Assembly (NCBI GenBank): GCA_033961575.1
Contig: CM066732.1
Location: 111,416,687 to 111,480,686 of the forward strand
Origin: Aselliscus stoliczkanus
Lineage: Eukaryota > Chordata > Mammalia > Chiroptera > Hipposideridae
Length of the DNA: 64,000 nucleotides
Direction of reading: 5' to 3'
Part shown: piece by piece, positions 1 to 12,140 of the stretch
Numbering within the stretch: position 1 is the first letter of the stretch
Layout of the letters: each line of letters opens with the position of its first letter
Translations under genes and position numbers: made by a program
Notes under the pieces: model-generated
What the model was told of the DNA's origin: nothing
The model's database searches: none
Seen by the model: only the letters and a program-made list of their open reading frames with translations

Positions 1-467
1 TTACCTGGTTTTACCATTGAAAGTATCATGTCTGGGAAAATCCCTTGGTTCTTCTGAGCAAAAATTGAATGTTTGGTGACTTTCTCGCCACTACCCATTT
101 ATTCAGCCTATTTCTTGGAATATGGATGAGGTGGTGAGCCATCTTGGACATGCAGATAACGGGAAACCCCAGGAATGGCACAAGGTCCCTGGGCCTACAC
201 CAACTTCATGTAGCACAGCTGCCACACCAGCTCACACTTTCATGTAAACCAGCTTCTTTCTTATTAAAGATCTCCTCTAATTTCTCTACAGCTAATCTAA
301 CCCACCAAGATCCACCTCTTGTTCATTTTTGGCTATCATGATTTTGTCCTTTTCTGGAATCTGGCAACACCTATCTTGATGATACACTTGATATTTAAAC
401 ATTGACTTCTTAGCATAGTCATTTATCTTATTACCTCTTTAATTTTTGTCTCTTGGGGAGACACAGT
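1..467. other. Unique AT-rich sequence, no gene seen
   Basis: I see no recognisable repeat or exon. The longest open frame here is 65 codons and has no recognisable domain. Confidence 0.5.
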
Positions 468-690
468 GTGACTGAGAGAACATGGCTTGGGGTTTAGAAG
501 ATCTAGGTTCAAGTTTGAGTTCCAGCACTTGCTTGGGTGATCTTGAGTGACCATTTCTTCATTTCCTCATTTATAAGGTGGCAGTGACTATAATCCCTTC
601 TGTGCCTATTCCACTGTGTTGTTGTGAGATTAGATGCTATGAGAACATTTCATAAACCATCAAGCACCATAACCATGTTACCTGTTCTTG
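468..690 (+). repeat. MIR SINE (ancient tRNA-derived)
   Basis: The order of landmarks fits MIR: a tRNA-like head with a degraded B box near 510-525, then the core, then the stretch where MIR reads 'ctcatctgtaaaatgggg' (here a diverged version near 565-585), then 'gttgtgagattaga'. It is old and heavily mutated, and carries no coding capacity. Confidence 0.75.
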
Positions 691-704
691 AGAATTGCTC
701 CTCT

Positions 705-800
705 TTCTAACATTCACCAGATATCCCTAGCAGGCTTACCACAGTGCCAGGGACATAGTGAATAAGAACTCCAAGAATCCTTGTCGAATGAATAAAGGAG
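705..800 (+). repeat. L2 LINE 3' end fragment
   Basis: The sequence matches the typical L2 terminus: 'cagtgccagggacatagt' followed by an ATGAATAAA-like end near 788-796. It is an ancient non-mobile fragment. Confidence 0.55.
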
Positions 801-2279
801 GGGGATAAAGTGTAAAAATAACAGCTCCTTAAATATTATAAAATTGCAAAGAATAAGGCTTTGCCTGGACATCTACTCCTTTAAATGCAAAGAAGACCCA
901 AAATATTGAGCCTATATCAAGCTGAGGACTCAGACACAAGTTTTCATTCATGAGTAGTTTAGGAGCCAAATTATTATACTAACTAATTCATGGCAATAAA
1001 GCCTAAGTCAACAATAATAGAGAAATGGGGTTAGTTTCTATGAACAGTGGCACCACCCTTCTCAGCTTCAACTCTATGCTCTATACCTCAACACGAACAC
1101 GAGGAAAAATTTAAAAAGGCTCCAGATACATATTATGTCAGGAAAGAAATGGCTTCTACTCAGCAAGCTGCAAAGAGAGTTGCTATTTCCAGATGCTCTA
1201 TAGCTTAGCAGCTTACCAAGGTGATGACATTAAGTTTAAGACTGACTATTAATGGAAAGATAAATGTGAGTAATTCAGGGAGTCCACTTAAGCAAACACC
1301 AATTGAAGGGTAAAAATCCCCGTGAAACCCATGGGGAAAGAAGAGAGATGCTGCTTGAACCAACAGCTCTGACAATAGAGCCGATCCCATCACAGACACA
1401 GAACCACAGAGAGGTTCATTTTGGTCACACCAAAGAGTGGCAGAGCTTCCCACACATAACTCCCGTTCACTAAGGCTTATGAGCTAGCCCAAGGCCAGAA
1501 AGTCCCTTCCTGTTCACCGTTTCCCTTTGCATCTCATGATGGTATATTTTCCCACAGGCCCCTTATCCTTGCAGGACTCCCCCCACCCCCCCCGAAAAGC
1601 TATCTTTGCACTCAGAATAGGAGCCAACAAACTCAACATCACTGAGCTACAAATGACTGACAGTTATTTTTTTCCTAGAAATATTTAGCATTTCAAAGGA
1701 ACTGGAGGTCTTAAACTCAGGGAATGGACTTGTCATGGTGGAGCTCAAGTGTGTCTACACGGCCAGGTCAGGAGTAGCGGCATAAGAGAAGGTGGTTTTG
1801 GCGGGAGCGAGGACCTCAGTATCTTCAGAATAACATCCTTTGGCTATCTTTGCTGCCTTTCCACAAAGTGGGACCAGAACGCTGCACACAAATTGCTCTG
1901 ATCAAATCAAGGGGCCCTAAAGGAGATCAGCGTTGGCTTTAAAGCTCTTGGGCTGTGAGTTAATAAGAATTTTAATAAAAATGGAAAGTATAGCCCTGGG
2001 CCGTGGTACAATATCTCTCAGGGTTGCTGGTGTTCCATCAGTCAATCATATAATCTTTCTGATGTTTGTAAAGCAGAGAGGGTAAGTGAAAATCTTGTGG
2101 GCCAAAGGTTTCAAAAACAGAACATGGAGAAAGACCATCAACTCTCTGATTGGCCCTCCCAGGGCTTGAGACGTACCTGAAAGTGAAGTCTTTCCCACCA
2201 TATAAAATACCAATAAAAACATCCAGGCCCCAACACAATTCTCATGACAAAGCAATTTCTATACAAATTTGAATGTCAT
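801..2279. other. Unique sequence, no gene seen
   Basis: No recognisable repeat apart from a short C run near 1578-1594. Short overlapping open frames at 1205-1453 and 2038-2255 on the minus strand have no domain and no conservation signal that I can judge by eye. Confidence 0.5.
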
Positions 2280-2350
2280 GACAACCTGTGATTCCAGTGT
2301 ATTATCATCCCTGTTTTACAGATGAGGAGGCTGAGGGCCAGAGAGATGGT
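2280..2350 (-). repeat. MIR SINE fragment
   Basis: Reverse-strand MIR core: 'cctgttttacagatgagg' followed by 'aggctgagggccagagag'. Confidence 0.65.
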
Positions 2351-3299
2351 GTGGGGGGGACCCGATTCCCCATCTTCTGATTCCTACCTCCTTTCACAGA
2401 TCCCTCAGCTATTTATTTATATTTTAAACTCGAACTGTCTGTTTAATCACTACAGTGCTCTGGTTCAGCTGACTGTCCTCAGACGCAACCTCGAAGATGG
2501 CTGGTCTGTGCCATTTAATTTACCTCCAAAGGTAGGAAAAATGATGAATCCTTTTTTTACCTCTAAAAATTAGCATTGGGATGAAAACTTACTACTAATT
2601 TAAAAGCAAACAGTCTTCCTGCTATATTCTGTTTTTGTCTAAAGGACTGTCAAGTTCTGTAGTATTTAAGGTACAGCAACCTAGGGTGTTGCCCAGTCTA
2701 CCTATTTACTCCATTATACTAACCTTTGTTACCATGTCCATCAATGGGTATATTTCTGATGGTTAAACTTTGATCATAATAGTTGATAGGCAAGATTGGC
2801 TTAAAATTAAAAAAAAAACAAAAACAAATGGCATTCAGCAGAAAATATAGATGACACGTGACGCCTGCTTAGCCAGAACATGCTCGTATAAATGTCAGCC
2901 CATGTGAAAGGCACGTTTCTGTAAGGACTATCACGTGGTTTGAAATATCCATCACCTAAAAGTTGGTGCCAGCCCACTTTGCTTTATGTGTTGCCTAAGC
3001 GAGGGCACAAAACAGAGAAAGTTCACTCCTGCTTTGATTGTTTTTCTCACACTGATAGTGACAGACGAGGAGAGAACTGAAACATTACACTGGTTGTCCT
3101 TGGGCCTCTTTGACCATTTTTTCTTCATCAGCAGGAAAGTTGGGAATCTTTCCACATTCTACCTTCTTGATCATAACTCATGTTCTCCAGTCACTAAGTC
3201 CTCAGGGTTTGTCTGCCCTCACACCCCCACTGCCCTCGAGCCCCCATGGCTCTGTCCTGGTCCATAACCCCAAACCCTGATGGACTCTTCAGCGAGTGG
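2351..3299. other. Unique sequence with two CACGTG E-boxes
   Basis: No gene or clear repeat is seen, apart from a short A-rich run near 2808-2826. Two CACGTG hexamers lie at 2855-2860 and 2932-2937. Confidence 0.5.
2855..2937. promoter_or_regulatory. Candidate paired E-box site (CACGTG x2)
   Basis: CACGTG occurs at 2855-2860 in the context GACACGTGAC and at 2932-2937 in the context ATCACGTGGT, 77 bp apart. These are classic core sites for bHLH-ZIP factors such as USF, MYC/MAX and TFE3. CpG-containing hexamers are depleted in mammals, so two this close are mildly notable. Activity is inferred only. Confidence 0.25.
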
Positions 3300-3500
3300 G
3301 GCATCTAAAAGGTAAACCTGAGCAGGACCTTCCTTACTGGAGAAACCTCCAATGCCTCCCTATGCGAGTACAAAATCCTGACATCGACTTTTAAGGCTTT
3401 CCATAACTCTGTCTTTTGCCCTTCCTCAGGATGTGGCAGGTTAGAGGCCGATCGCAGGCCAGAGCCCGGCAAACTTATCTTTCCATCTTGAATTCTTGTC
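3300..3500 (+). repeat. L2 LINE fragment
   Basis: The series 'tgcctccc', 'caaaatcctgac', 'aaggctttccataa' and 'ctgtcttttgcccttcctcagg' in part follows the L2 3' region (consensus: cctcccattgcc, aaagtccaaactcc, aaggccctccatgatctggcccc). Confidence 0.65.
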
Positions 3501-5189
3501 ACAAAACATCATTTCTTGCTTGTCCTTTTTCCTAGCCCATAGTTCCTATTTTTTAGTCATTGCATTGTAATTGGAAAATTAAGTGGCTAGGAAAGAAAAA
3601 TGAAGCCTCTTTGATTGAGATGATTCCAGATATGCAATGAGCTTGGCTAACACAGGTGGGGCGCTAGTAATTATGCAGCAATGAGGATGCCAGTATATCA
3701 ATCAATAGGCACTGCATGCTGCCAACCCCACTCCTCCCTGCACACGTCAACACAGGCTTGGTAGCAGGTACTACAAGTTCAACATGTGAAAAATAAAAAT
3801 CAAGGAAATAGCGACCTCCACCCCTGCTTTCCACGGGGAGCCTGTCTGGAGTGTCGTGATGCACCTACTCAGAATCATGTCTCGGGTTGTCGGGCACAAA
3901 GTTAGAGCTAGCACACCATGTCTCCTTTAAAGAGCTCTCATTGGGGCACAGTCTTCATTGGCTCCATTTGCTCTGAAATTACAAAGCCGCCCCCCCAATA
4001 AGTCAGCATCTGATTGTTTCTGCTCATGATGCCAAAAACCTGGGTATCTAGAAAGCTCTGGAAACAAGGAACTGTTCCCTTTGTATGCAGGCATCTGGCA
4101 TTGTGAAGTTACCGTCTTACAAAAAAGGGACAGGGCTGCATCCCTCATCTTTGTGTCCTTGTTCCCTAGCACAGGGGTTGGCAGAAGAAATGGCCATGAA
4201 GGCTTGAAAAGGCACCTTATAAACAAATAACCTAGGCCATGTACCATGAGGTGGAGCACAGCTGACCCTCCAGCTCTGTCAAAGTTTGGCTGCCCAGCTC
4301 TTCTCCAAATGGAGATGCTGTTCTTACTGCCCATGTCCATCTTTGAGATTTGCAGGAGACTTCAGAGTCTCCGGGATGATCTGGCCCCCTACCTGCTGTC
4401 TCCTCTGACACTGTCCCTCTCCCCATCACACGGCCCGGCTGGAACCACGCGTCCCCAGTCTGTAATCTACCAACACCAAGAAAACACATGTAATTTTCAT
4501 CCCCACCCCCTCGGGCCAGATTCCCACCTGTTGATTTCAGCCTGGACTGGCCTGTAGAATCCTGGGCCCTCATCCTGCTTTTATCACTGAACACAAGTTG
4601 ACCAAGACGGGGCCTGGGTGTGGGATTTTACTCAGGCTGTGACTGCACAGCACCAAACATCTGGAACATAATGGAAAAGAACAAAGCCATCCAACTGGTT
4701 ATAAACATCCAGATGTCTGGCTTGGAGAAGGGGCAACATCCTGGCACCTGCCCCGTTGACCAGGGCGTGCTATCCAAGCAGAAAGGCAGGGTCCTGGGCC
4801 CGGCTGACTGGCGCGTCGTGCTGGCCATGGAGTTACAGGCCTGCATCCAAGGTTGCCGTCTTGTCTCTGGGCAGGGTGAAATCTGTCCTGAAGACAATAG
4901 ACTTGAAGCCTCGCCTTCTGTAAGTTTCCTTTAGAGAAGCATGAGGGGCAAGGAGGGTGGAAGTTTGGTCACAACAAACCCCAGATATAGATACTATTGC
5001 TTCATACATGTAGGTGTCAAACTGTGGCCAGGTCAAGGTTTCCCTCTGAGCTTTCAGGTCCCAGGGAACACAATTTAACCAAAAACACATTTTAAAAAAA
5101 ACCCATAAACACAGTGTCTTCTGGTTCAAACTCAGTTCCCCCTGGAAATTTTCTTTTTCTTGCAAGAGACCATTTGGATTTCCTCCTGT
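3501..5189. other. Unique sequence, no gene seen
   Basis: Open frames of 104 to 137 codons (for example 3927-4340 minus, 4232-4594 minus, 4620-4934 plus) overlap each other on both strands, as expected of chance frames in GC-richer DNA. No domain, signal peptide or family motif was recognised. Confidence 0.5.
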
Positions 5190-5280
5190 TCATCCCTGAA
5201 CGCCTTCATTCAACACAGATTTACTCAGTGCTTATGTGTTAGGCATTGTCCACGGAGCATCTCCTGCCTTTCATGAACAC
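5190..5280 (-). repeat. L2 LINE 3' end fragment (reverse)
   Basis: 'cttcattcaacacagattta' and 'gtgttaggcattgtcc' match the reverse complement of the L2 terminus. Confidence 0.6.
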
Positions 5281-5289
5281 AATGACAAT

Positions 5290-5555
5290 AAGACTAAGCA
5301 ATAATTATATTAATGATGACAATAATTGCTAATATGTATTGACCCTTTATGGGCCTCATTGAATAATCTCTTTATTTGTATTTTTCATTGACCTTATCAA
5401 ACCACCCTAAAAATAAATATATTTATTATCTCCTTGGAAGCTCAGAAAGATTAAGTTATTTGCCCAAAGCCACACAGCTTACAGATAGTGGAGCCAAAAT
5501 TTGAATCTAGATCTATCTGAGTCTGGAGACCATACACGTAACCATTGCACTATAT
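5290..5555 (-). repeat. MIR SINE (near full length, reverse)
   Basis: Reverse MIR with the core ('gaagctcagaaagattaagt', 'gcccaaagccacacagct') followed by the tRNA-related head ending 'gtaaccattgcactata'. Confidence 0.8.
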
Positions 5556-5593
5556 CAGCACACATCTGCACAGATCAGCACACATCTGCACAG
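5554..5593. repeat. Tandem duplication, 20 bp x 2
   Basis: The unit 'atcagcacacatctgcacag' occurs twice head to tail, at 5554-5573 and 5574-5593, with no mismatch. It lies at the end of the MIR copy. Confidence 0.9.
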
Positions 5594-8469
5594 TGCCTGT
5601 GGCGGAGAAGACCCTGGGTCCGTATGGTGACTTCACACCTTTGAGGAGCACCATTCATAGTATTATTTGAGACCAGCATCTCCAAGAGCATAACTCTGTA
5701 GGATACAAGGTAAATGACCTCCTCTCCTCCTCCCTGGAGCTGGGAGATAAACAGGCCCTATCCTGGGCTCACTCAGAGGCACCAGAAGTACAGTAGGAAA
5801 ATAACCTGTACAGGGATATGGGCTATGTGTGTTTCTGTGTTACCAGTGGTATCTAATATGGAGGCTTACAATTTTGCTGCTTGCCTAATAACATCAATAC
5901 ATTTTAAATGCTAAATGGAGAAGGAGGATGCCCAGGCTGGAAGAAGATGCACTAACCATCAGGTTCTGTTGTGGTCAGCAGGCGGAGGCAGAGTTGGGCA
6001 GGAGAGTCTTCCTCACATGGGATCATCCAAGGGACCTGAGCTGTGACTCTGGGAAGGGGGCTCAGTGTGTAGAGCCGACGTTGAGATGCTCCCAGTGGGC
6101 AGAGGGAGGACTGGGGCTGCAGCAGCAATTAGAACTGCTTCCTGGGTGACTGATGTTGCCCATTGCTGCCTTAACATGGGGACCTTGGTTTCCACTGGCA
6201 CCCTTATTCTGGGGTGGTCCATGCCAGCCTAGGAGGGCCTGCTCATGGCGGGAGGAGGGGGCTGCCTGTTCCTGTGACTCCCTGGCTCCAGGTGCCTTGT
6301 CCTCTTATCCAGATGTCCTTGGCATTTGTCCCAGAGGGTTCTGTGGCATCCCTGGGCCGGGGTGGGGAGTGGGGGTGGTAAAACGACAGGACTGGGGGCT
6401 TGGCATGAGGCTGGGTGAAGACAAAATCCCCCAGGTCCTTAGGTTGGATTAGGTCCATCGACTGCAAAGCTAAGCTCTTTGCACTTATCTAGAAGTCTCT
6501 GAACACTGGATTCAGAGCCCTGACACCTAGAATCTTGTTCCAGACCTCAGCTGCAGTGGGAGTCAGTTCAGTACTCTGAGCCTCAGGGTTCCCATTAGGA
6601 GCTAGATGTTTGCCAAGCTGCTGCCCTCTCCAGAAAGCACATGTCCAGCCATTGCCCGACCATGGAAGAGAAGGGAAGGTGCTCGGGGTTAAACAGCACA
6701 ACTTCTCACCCAGCGCCTCTCTCTCTGTCCCAGGAATGGGTGGGCCTAGATTCTGGTCTCTGCTGAGAGGATGCATTCATTATCTCCCAGACCCTGCCTC
6801 TGGGGCCCGGCAGCCTGCCTGACAAGCAACCTGCCTGTTAGCACTGTGGTAACTGCCCTCGAAGCCTGACCGGCTGGAGCCCAGCGGATGGTTTTCTGAA
6901 AGCTGTTACCCAAAAAAAGGCAGCGCTAAGTTGGGTGTAGATAACTATCTCTGCGCTGTCACACCACAGGGGAGGGAGGGTAGTGATACTAGCACCTTCT
7001 TCTTCAACAATAATACCTTACGGAAGCCAGAGAAACTTGGGCATTGAAAGTAAAAAACATTCACTGCACTTACCAAACGCTGAGTGACTCCCCGTTAGCA
7101 TTTTTCAGCAGAGACCTGCACGGACTCACTTTTTCTTGTTTTCTCCCTTGTGCCACCCAGCAACTGACCCCGTCTGCAGAGAGAACACCTGCCCAGGGGC
7201 TCCATACATTCTGCCGTGGCTGTGACCTCTCAGGGGCCTCAGGCATGGCAAGGTGCCTTCACAGACCTGTTGGGTGCTGAAACCCTGAGGAATCTGGGGC
7301 TGAGTGATTCTGTGCTACTAGAGAGAAAGAAAGAGGAAGCAAAGCCACAAGCAGGATGGCTCTGTGGCAGCTGCCGCCACCGCCATCCAACCAGCGGGTC
7401 ACCTGGCAGTGCCTACTGGCTACGGACTTCTCTGCCTCTCTCTCTCTTTCTGTTGCTCTTTCTTGCTTCCTCTCTCTCCCTCCCTCTCATCCTTTCCTGG
7501 GAGTGGAGGCACCTGCCTTTGCTTCTTCCATTACAAAGAAAAGGAAGATTAAAAATACCATTGAGAAATACCCCACTGTTATTCTGGAAGTTAAAAAGAG
7601 GTCAAAGGATCTGGTTTTTCTGTCCCTTTGGGAGGGATTCTTGCCTCAGAAGGGGCTCAGGTTAGAAATGATAGGATCTTAGTTTTAAGGCCAAGAGTGG
7701 ATATTTTGGGATTCAACAGCCCCTGCTTTGTCAGTCACTTTATACTTCATTCTGTACTCCCCATCTTTATTCTATTTCCTATCTCCTCTTTTCTTTGGTT
7801 ATTACTATTTCAGGTCATTTTTACTTGTGAGGAAAGTATAAACCACCTACCTCTGTCAGATATAAAACCATTTCAAACCCTTTTTGGACAAGGCAAGACG
7901 CAAACATATAAACCATCAATGTGCCAAATACCACCCTTGGGGTTTCAGGACCTGGGTCAGGTGGCCCAGGATAGGAGGTCCCCCTACGCTCCAGGCCAGA
8001 GAACAGCACTGTGCTTCCTCCCCTCACACCTCAGTGTGGGTCAGCGCCATTCTCGGTGTCTCTCAAAACACATCTCTGACTCCTTCTTCATCCCACTGTC
8101 CCATCTCCAAGGTGAGTGCCCATCTCTTCCTCCACAGCTATCTTCCTTTCTAAAGATCTGCAATCTATTTTTTTCATTCTAGTACCTCTGCCACTTCCCT
8201 GGGCCCCAACCACTTTGCCTGGACACGGAAAGAGCCTCCTTGCCAACATCCCTTCTTCCGATGCCTCCCAAAAGGACGACAGGTGATTTCCCACGAACAG
8301 CAATTTGTTTAATTCTGTTCCCTGTGGGAGGACCTTCATGGGCTGTCCACAGGCTGCAGGACAAAGCCCAAATTCCTTGCCTTGGCAGACAGAAGCCTCT
8401 GCCTCCTGGTCCTAACTTATTTTTCTAGGCATTGATAATAAGGGATTTTTTTTAAAAAAGCTTTCATTC
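5594..8469. other. Unique, locally GC-richer sequence; no gene seen
   Basis: The stretch 5900-6900 is GC-richer and gives many overlapping open frames on both strands, none with a recognised domain. 6500-6610 may hold a decayed MIR. 7425-7495 is a pyrimidine-rich low-complexity tract. 8330-8420 resembles an L2 fragment ('gacaaagcccaaattcct'). Confidence 0.45.
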
Positions 8470-8690
8470 ATGGGACACTTACTACCATCGGGCACAGTGT
8501 TAGGCGCTTTATCTGAGTTCATTGTCATGAGAGTCCTGTAAAGTCCTGTTACTTGCACTTCACAGATGAGAAAACGAGGCGCCAAGAGGAGTAACTGTGG
8601 AAAGCGGGACAGCGAGTCAGCAGTAGGCCCAGGATTTGAACCCAGGTCTTATGATATCAAAACCTGTGCGCATGGCTGTCGCCTCTCTCC
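8470..8690 (-). repeat. MIR SINE (reverse)
   Basis: Reverse MIR: 'tcacagatgagaaaacgagg' followed by 'aggatttgaacccaggtc', which is the inverted B-box region. Confidence 0.8.
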
Positions 8691-9349
8691 ACTGCCCCTT
8701 CCACCTGAACAGGGGTGCCCCACGCTGCAGCGAGTGTGCTCCTGGCCCTGCCTCCCACACAGGACTTGGGCTACCATAGATCACTCCTGCCAAAACTCAG
8801 CCTGGGACCCGGTGCAGAGGAGCTAAGGTGCTCTCAATGCATATTAGCTGAAAATTCTCATTCTTCTAAGTAGAAAATAGGGTGAAAAATGACATGCATC
8901 CTGGGAGGCTCTGAGTGGACAGGCAGAAAGTGCAGGCCCACCGCATTGTAGGGGAGACTGGTGGTGGAGGATTCTGAGCTGGCTGTATTCATTTGAGCTG
9001 TAGGGTTCTTAAACTGCATCCTGTAGCTGGGGGGTTCTCTCCCACACTCCTGCTCCACTGCCTGCTTCCTTCATGAAGCTCCATTCCTAGGATGTGTTCT
9101 CCAAACTTCCAAACCCAAGGACTCCACCAGCAGGAAGTATGGGTTCTGCCTGCCCCCCCCTGCTGTTTTACTGCAGGGAGATGGAGGAAGGGGGTCCTCA
9201 GTGGGCCACAAGGTGATTTATTTTGTCCTTCACCCTCCACCCCACACACAGACTCACAAACCCTAAGCCCTTTGTTAGGATGAAATATTTCTTGGTCAGA
9301 CTCTTCCATCGCAGACCACTCTGGCCTCCTAAAAATTAGAGAGGTGAGG
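8691..9349. other. Unique sequence, no gene seen
   Basis: Nothing recognisable. The 106-codon minus frame at 8989-9309 and the 63-codon plus frame at 9092-9283 overlap and appear to be chance frames. Confidence 0.5.
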
Positions 9350-9480
9350 CAGACTCAGAAGCCACCGAGTCTATCCCCTCATTTTACAGTTGAGTTCATT
9401 GGCGCCTGGAGGGTAATGACTTGTTTAAGGTCACTCAGAGTGAGAGTGGCAGGGCCCAGACAAGACCTGGAGTCCCAAGG
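9350..9480 (-). repeat. MIR-family SINE fragment (reverse)
   Basis: 'ctcattttacagttgag', 'aaggtcactcagagtgag' and 'gacctggagtcccaaggtt' follow the reverse MIR core and head in order. Confidence 0.6.
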
Positions 9481-9904
9481 TTCTCAAGCCTAGAGCACTT
9501 TCCCTGACCCAGCAACCCTGCAGCTCAGCCACACAAACCAAAACTGTTCCTATTATGGGGGCAGGGGACATGGTCAAGTGTCCACTGGCTTCCTAAGGAC
9601 CCCATGAGACATAGAAGCAATTCTTCTCCTGTGTCTTTTAAGTTGTCAGCAGGTATCACGGACACTTTGAAGAGTCACACTCTGACCATGGCAAGCCAGG
9701 TACTAGGAGGGTGAGGTCATTTGTGAAAAGGAAAGCCACAGGCTGAGTCAGACCAGGGACAGACTCACAGGCACAGCCCTGTGTGGTGGTAGAAGGCAAA
9801 GCTCCTCACTGTGGTCCCTGAAGGACTCCTCTTGATTTTTCTAAGGTCTCCGGTGTGCTCCTTGGGTTTAAATCTTAAAGTATAAACCCAGTGCTAAACC
9901 TCCC
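9481..9904. other. Unique sequence, nothing seen
   Basis: No repeat or exon recognised. Confidence 0.5.
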
Positions 9905-10350
9905 AGGACGATGCTCAAAGTCCTTCCCCAGCTGAGCCAGCCCATCTTTCTACAGCCTCGCCGCATATACCTCCTCTGTTCAAGCCACACTAAACATAGT
10001 CCACTGTTCATCTCTTCATTATTTCTTTTGCTATTCTCTCTGCTGAGCATATTTTCCCCTCTTGACCTGGCAAACTTGCACTTGACTTTGAATGGGGAGT
10101 TTAAATGCTTGCTTCTTTTCATAGACTCCCTTAGCCCTTCCCTCCTAGTCCCCCACAACCTGTCTTTCCTCAGAACTCCATTCATGCACATTCTTGGCCC
10201 TTCCAGAATTGAATTCTAGCTATTTCTTAACATGTTCTCTCTCTGTGTCTATATTGAGAATCTCTCAAGGACAGTCTCTCAGTCATATGCATCTTTGTAC
10301 CCTGAGTAGCTAGGTCAGTTCCTGGCACATAGAAGGAACAACAGAATTAC
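9905..10350 (+). repeat. L2 LINE 3' region
   Basis: A pyrimidine-rich L2 body ('catgcacattcttggccctt') runs into the L2 terminus with 'tcaaggacag', 'ttcctggcacatagaagg'. Overlapping open frames on both strands (9868-10219) are by-products of this repeat. Confidence 0.65.
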
Positions 10351-10549
10351 CAGCTTAAATAGAAATGTGTCTGCTTAAGGAAAACTTGGCTCTGAATTCC
10401 CAAGTGGAAAAGCCAATGAAGGATTTTTTTATTTTTTAGAGTATAGCAGAGGCCTTATTATAGGTGAATGGTAAATGATGGTAAATGATCATTTTACCCG
10501 CTGCTGCCAAGAGCCAAACTCCATGTATGCCTGAGTGTACATGTGTGTG

Positions 10550-10551
<2 letters not shown>
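10351..10551. other. Unique sequence
   Basis: Short unique stretch before the microsatellite. Nothing recognised. Confidence 0.5.

Positions 10552-10612
<61 letters not shown>
10552..10612. repeat. (GA)n microsatellite
   Basis: About 30 uninterrupted GA units after a short TG run. The opposite-strand open frames with long serine-leucine runs are artefacts of this repeat. Confidence 0.98.
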
Positions 10613-10615
<3 letters not shown>

Positions 10616-11554
10616 CTGGATGCTCTTTGGCACGATGCAGCAAAGAAGATAAGATCACCATGTTGCAACAGAGGTAAGCCACGTGATAATGTGGGTAACC
10701 CCAGGCAGAAATGATACCCTCAGCAAGGCCCAGTGTAAATCTAACCACATCATCTTTTCATGAAACAGACATGAAAAAGTACGACTAAAATAATTACAAA
10801 AAGGGTGGTTTAATGCCTTCTTGACTCGATGGTATCAAAGCTATTAGCGCTGGGGCTATACTTGGGGAGACAATTCTCTAAGATAAGGAGATGAGCTATC
10901 TGCTCAAGAGAATGTGCAGGAAGCCAAGGTAACTGGGCAACACATAACGAAACGGTTTGTGGCCAGTGAGCCATCTAAACCAAAGTGTCCCCAGGCGGCA
11001 TCAGTTGTGTAAGCGAAGGAAACTGAACCCGCCCTCGTCTCAAAGTGAAGACTTTGTGGGTGCCAATCTGTGTGTGTGCGAGTGTCCTCACTAAACATTA
11101 CGGCTAAAGTGAAATTCACAGCTCCCCCACCTGTGGCTGAGACTGCTATAAAATGAAAAGGTTGAAAAGGTGAGACTTGTTGTCATGCAGCCATTTGAAG
11201 TTGCTTTCCGGTGACTCCACCTGCTGCCTGACTCACTTGCTGAATGACCAGTATGCTACCCTAATGCAAAATGAAAACCAGCACTGATTGATCAGTGCAT
11301 CCCAGGAGATACTGAGTTTCAGCATCACGCTACTCTGATATAGTTAGGTCTGAATTCTCTATGAGCCACAGAAGAGGATGTTTCTCCTCTCCAAAGCTCC
11401 ACTCACACCTGGTCCACATTTGATTCCCTCCATCAGCCTTCCCCCTTTTCTGTTCCCCAAGCAATCTTCCCATGATTCTTCCATGTCCCCAGAACTATAG
11501 AATTTAGTTCTATAGGGCTTTAGGGCACTTGAATCCCAAACTTTACTGGCTCAA
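10613..11554. other. Unique sequence, no gene seen
   Basis: No clear repeat or exon. There is a 71-codon minus frame at 10904-11119 without a recognised domain. Confidence 0.5.
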
Positions 11555-11765
11555 AATTTTGCAATTGAATCTCAGCTCTGCATTAGTCAGTGCTTTTAGA
11601 TTTGGGGCAAGTTTCTTAACCTGCATCTCAGCTTTCTCATCTATAAATTGGGACTAACAGAGCCTGCCTCCTAATTAAGTTTGCCTAGAAATATATGAGT
11701 TAATTGATGTAAAGAACAAAGCACAATCATGAGCATAAAGTTAGACCTCACTATATGTAGCTATT
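11555..11765 (+). repeat. MIR SINE
   Basis: Forward MIR: 'gaatctcagctctgcatta', 'cttaacctgcatctcagctt', 'tctcatctataaattgggac', then the 3' end with 'gcacaatcatgagc'. Confidence 0.8.
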
Positions 11766-11774
11766 ATTATCACC

Positions 11775-11990
11775 ACCATCATAACCCACTTAAACCCTCT
11801 CAATTTCTAGAAGAGGATCCTGAGGTCCAGAGAGGTAAGGTGCCTTGTCCCAAGGAAATAAGTCTTGAGTAATCCAGTAGTGATTGCCTCTGATAGACAA
11901 TGGCTAGACTGAAGGTAGCAGCATTTGTAAGTGTCTGAATTAGTGGAAGAGCTCAGATCTACTGATTTCCAGGCCAGAGCCTGGCCTGGT
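11775..11990 (-). repeat. MIR SINE (reverse)
   Basis: Reverse MIR directly after a forward copy, giving an inverted pair: 'gaagaggatcctgaggtcca' and 'gagaggtaaggtgccttgtc', ending in the tRNA-like head with 'agagcctggcctggtgtgcc'. Confidence 0.6.
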
Positions 11991-12039
11991 GTGCCACATT
12001 GGCATCATGTACTGTTATTTTGCATTGCATAGCTATTTT

Positions 12040-12140
12040 TTTCCAACCAGGTCTTAAGTCTCTGGAAAGTAGGGACCTGTGCTTAAGTCCTCCCTAGAGT
12101 TAGTACTTTACAAGCATTGGATAAATATTTCCTAATTAGC
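12040..12140 (+). repeat. L2 LINE 3' end fragment
   Basis: 'aaagtagggacctgtgc' and 'ggataaatatttcctaatt' resemble the L2 terminus. Confidence 0.45.

Noticed and set aside
10436..10748. Frames with long serine-leucine runs
   Set aside because: Translation of the GA microsatellite at 10552-10612.
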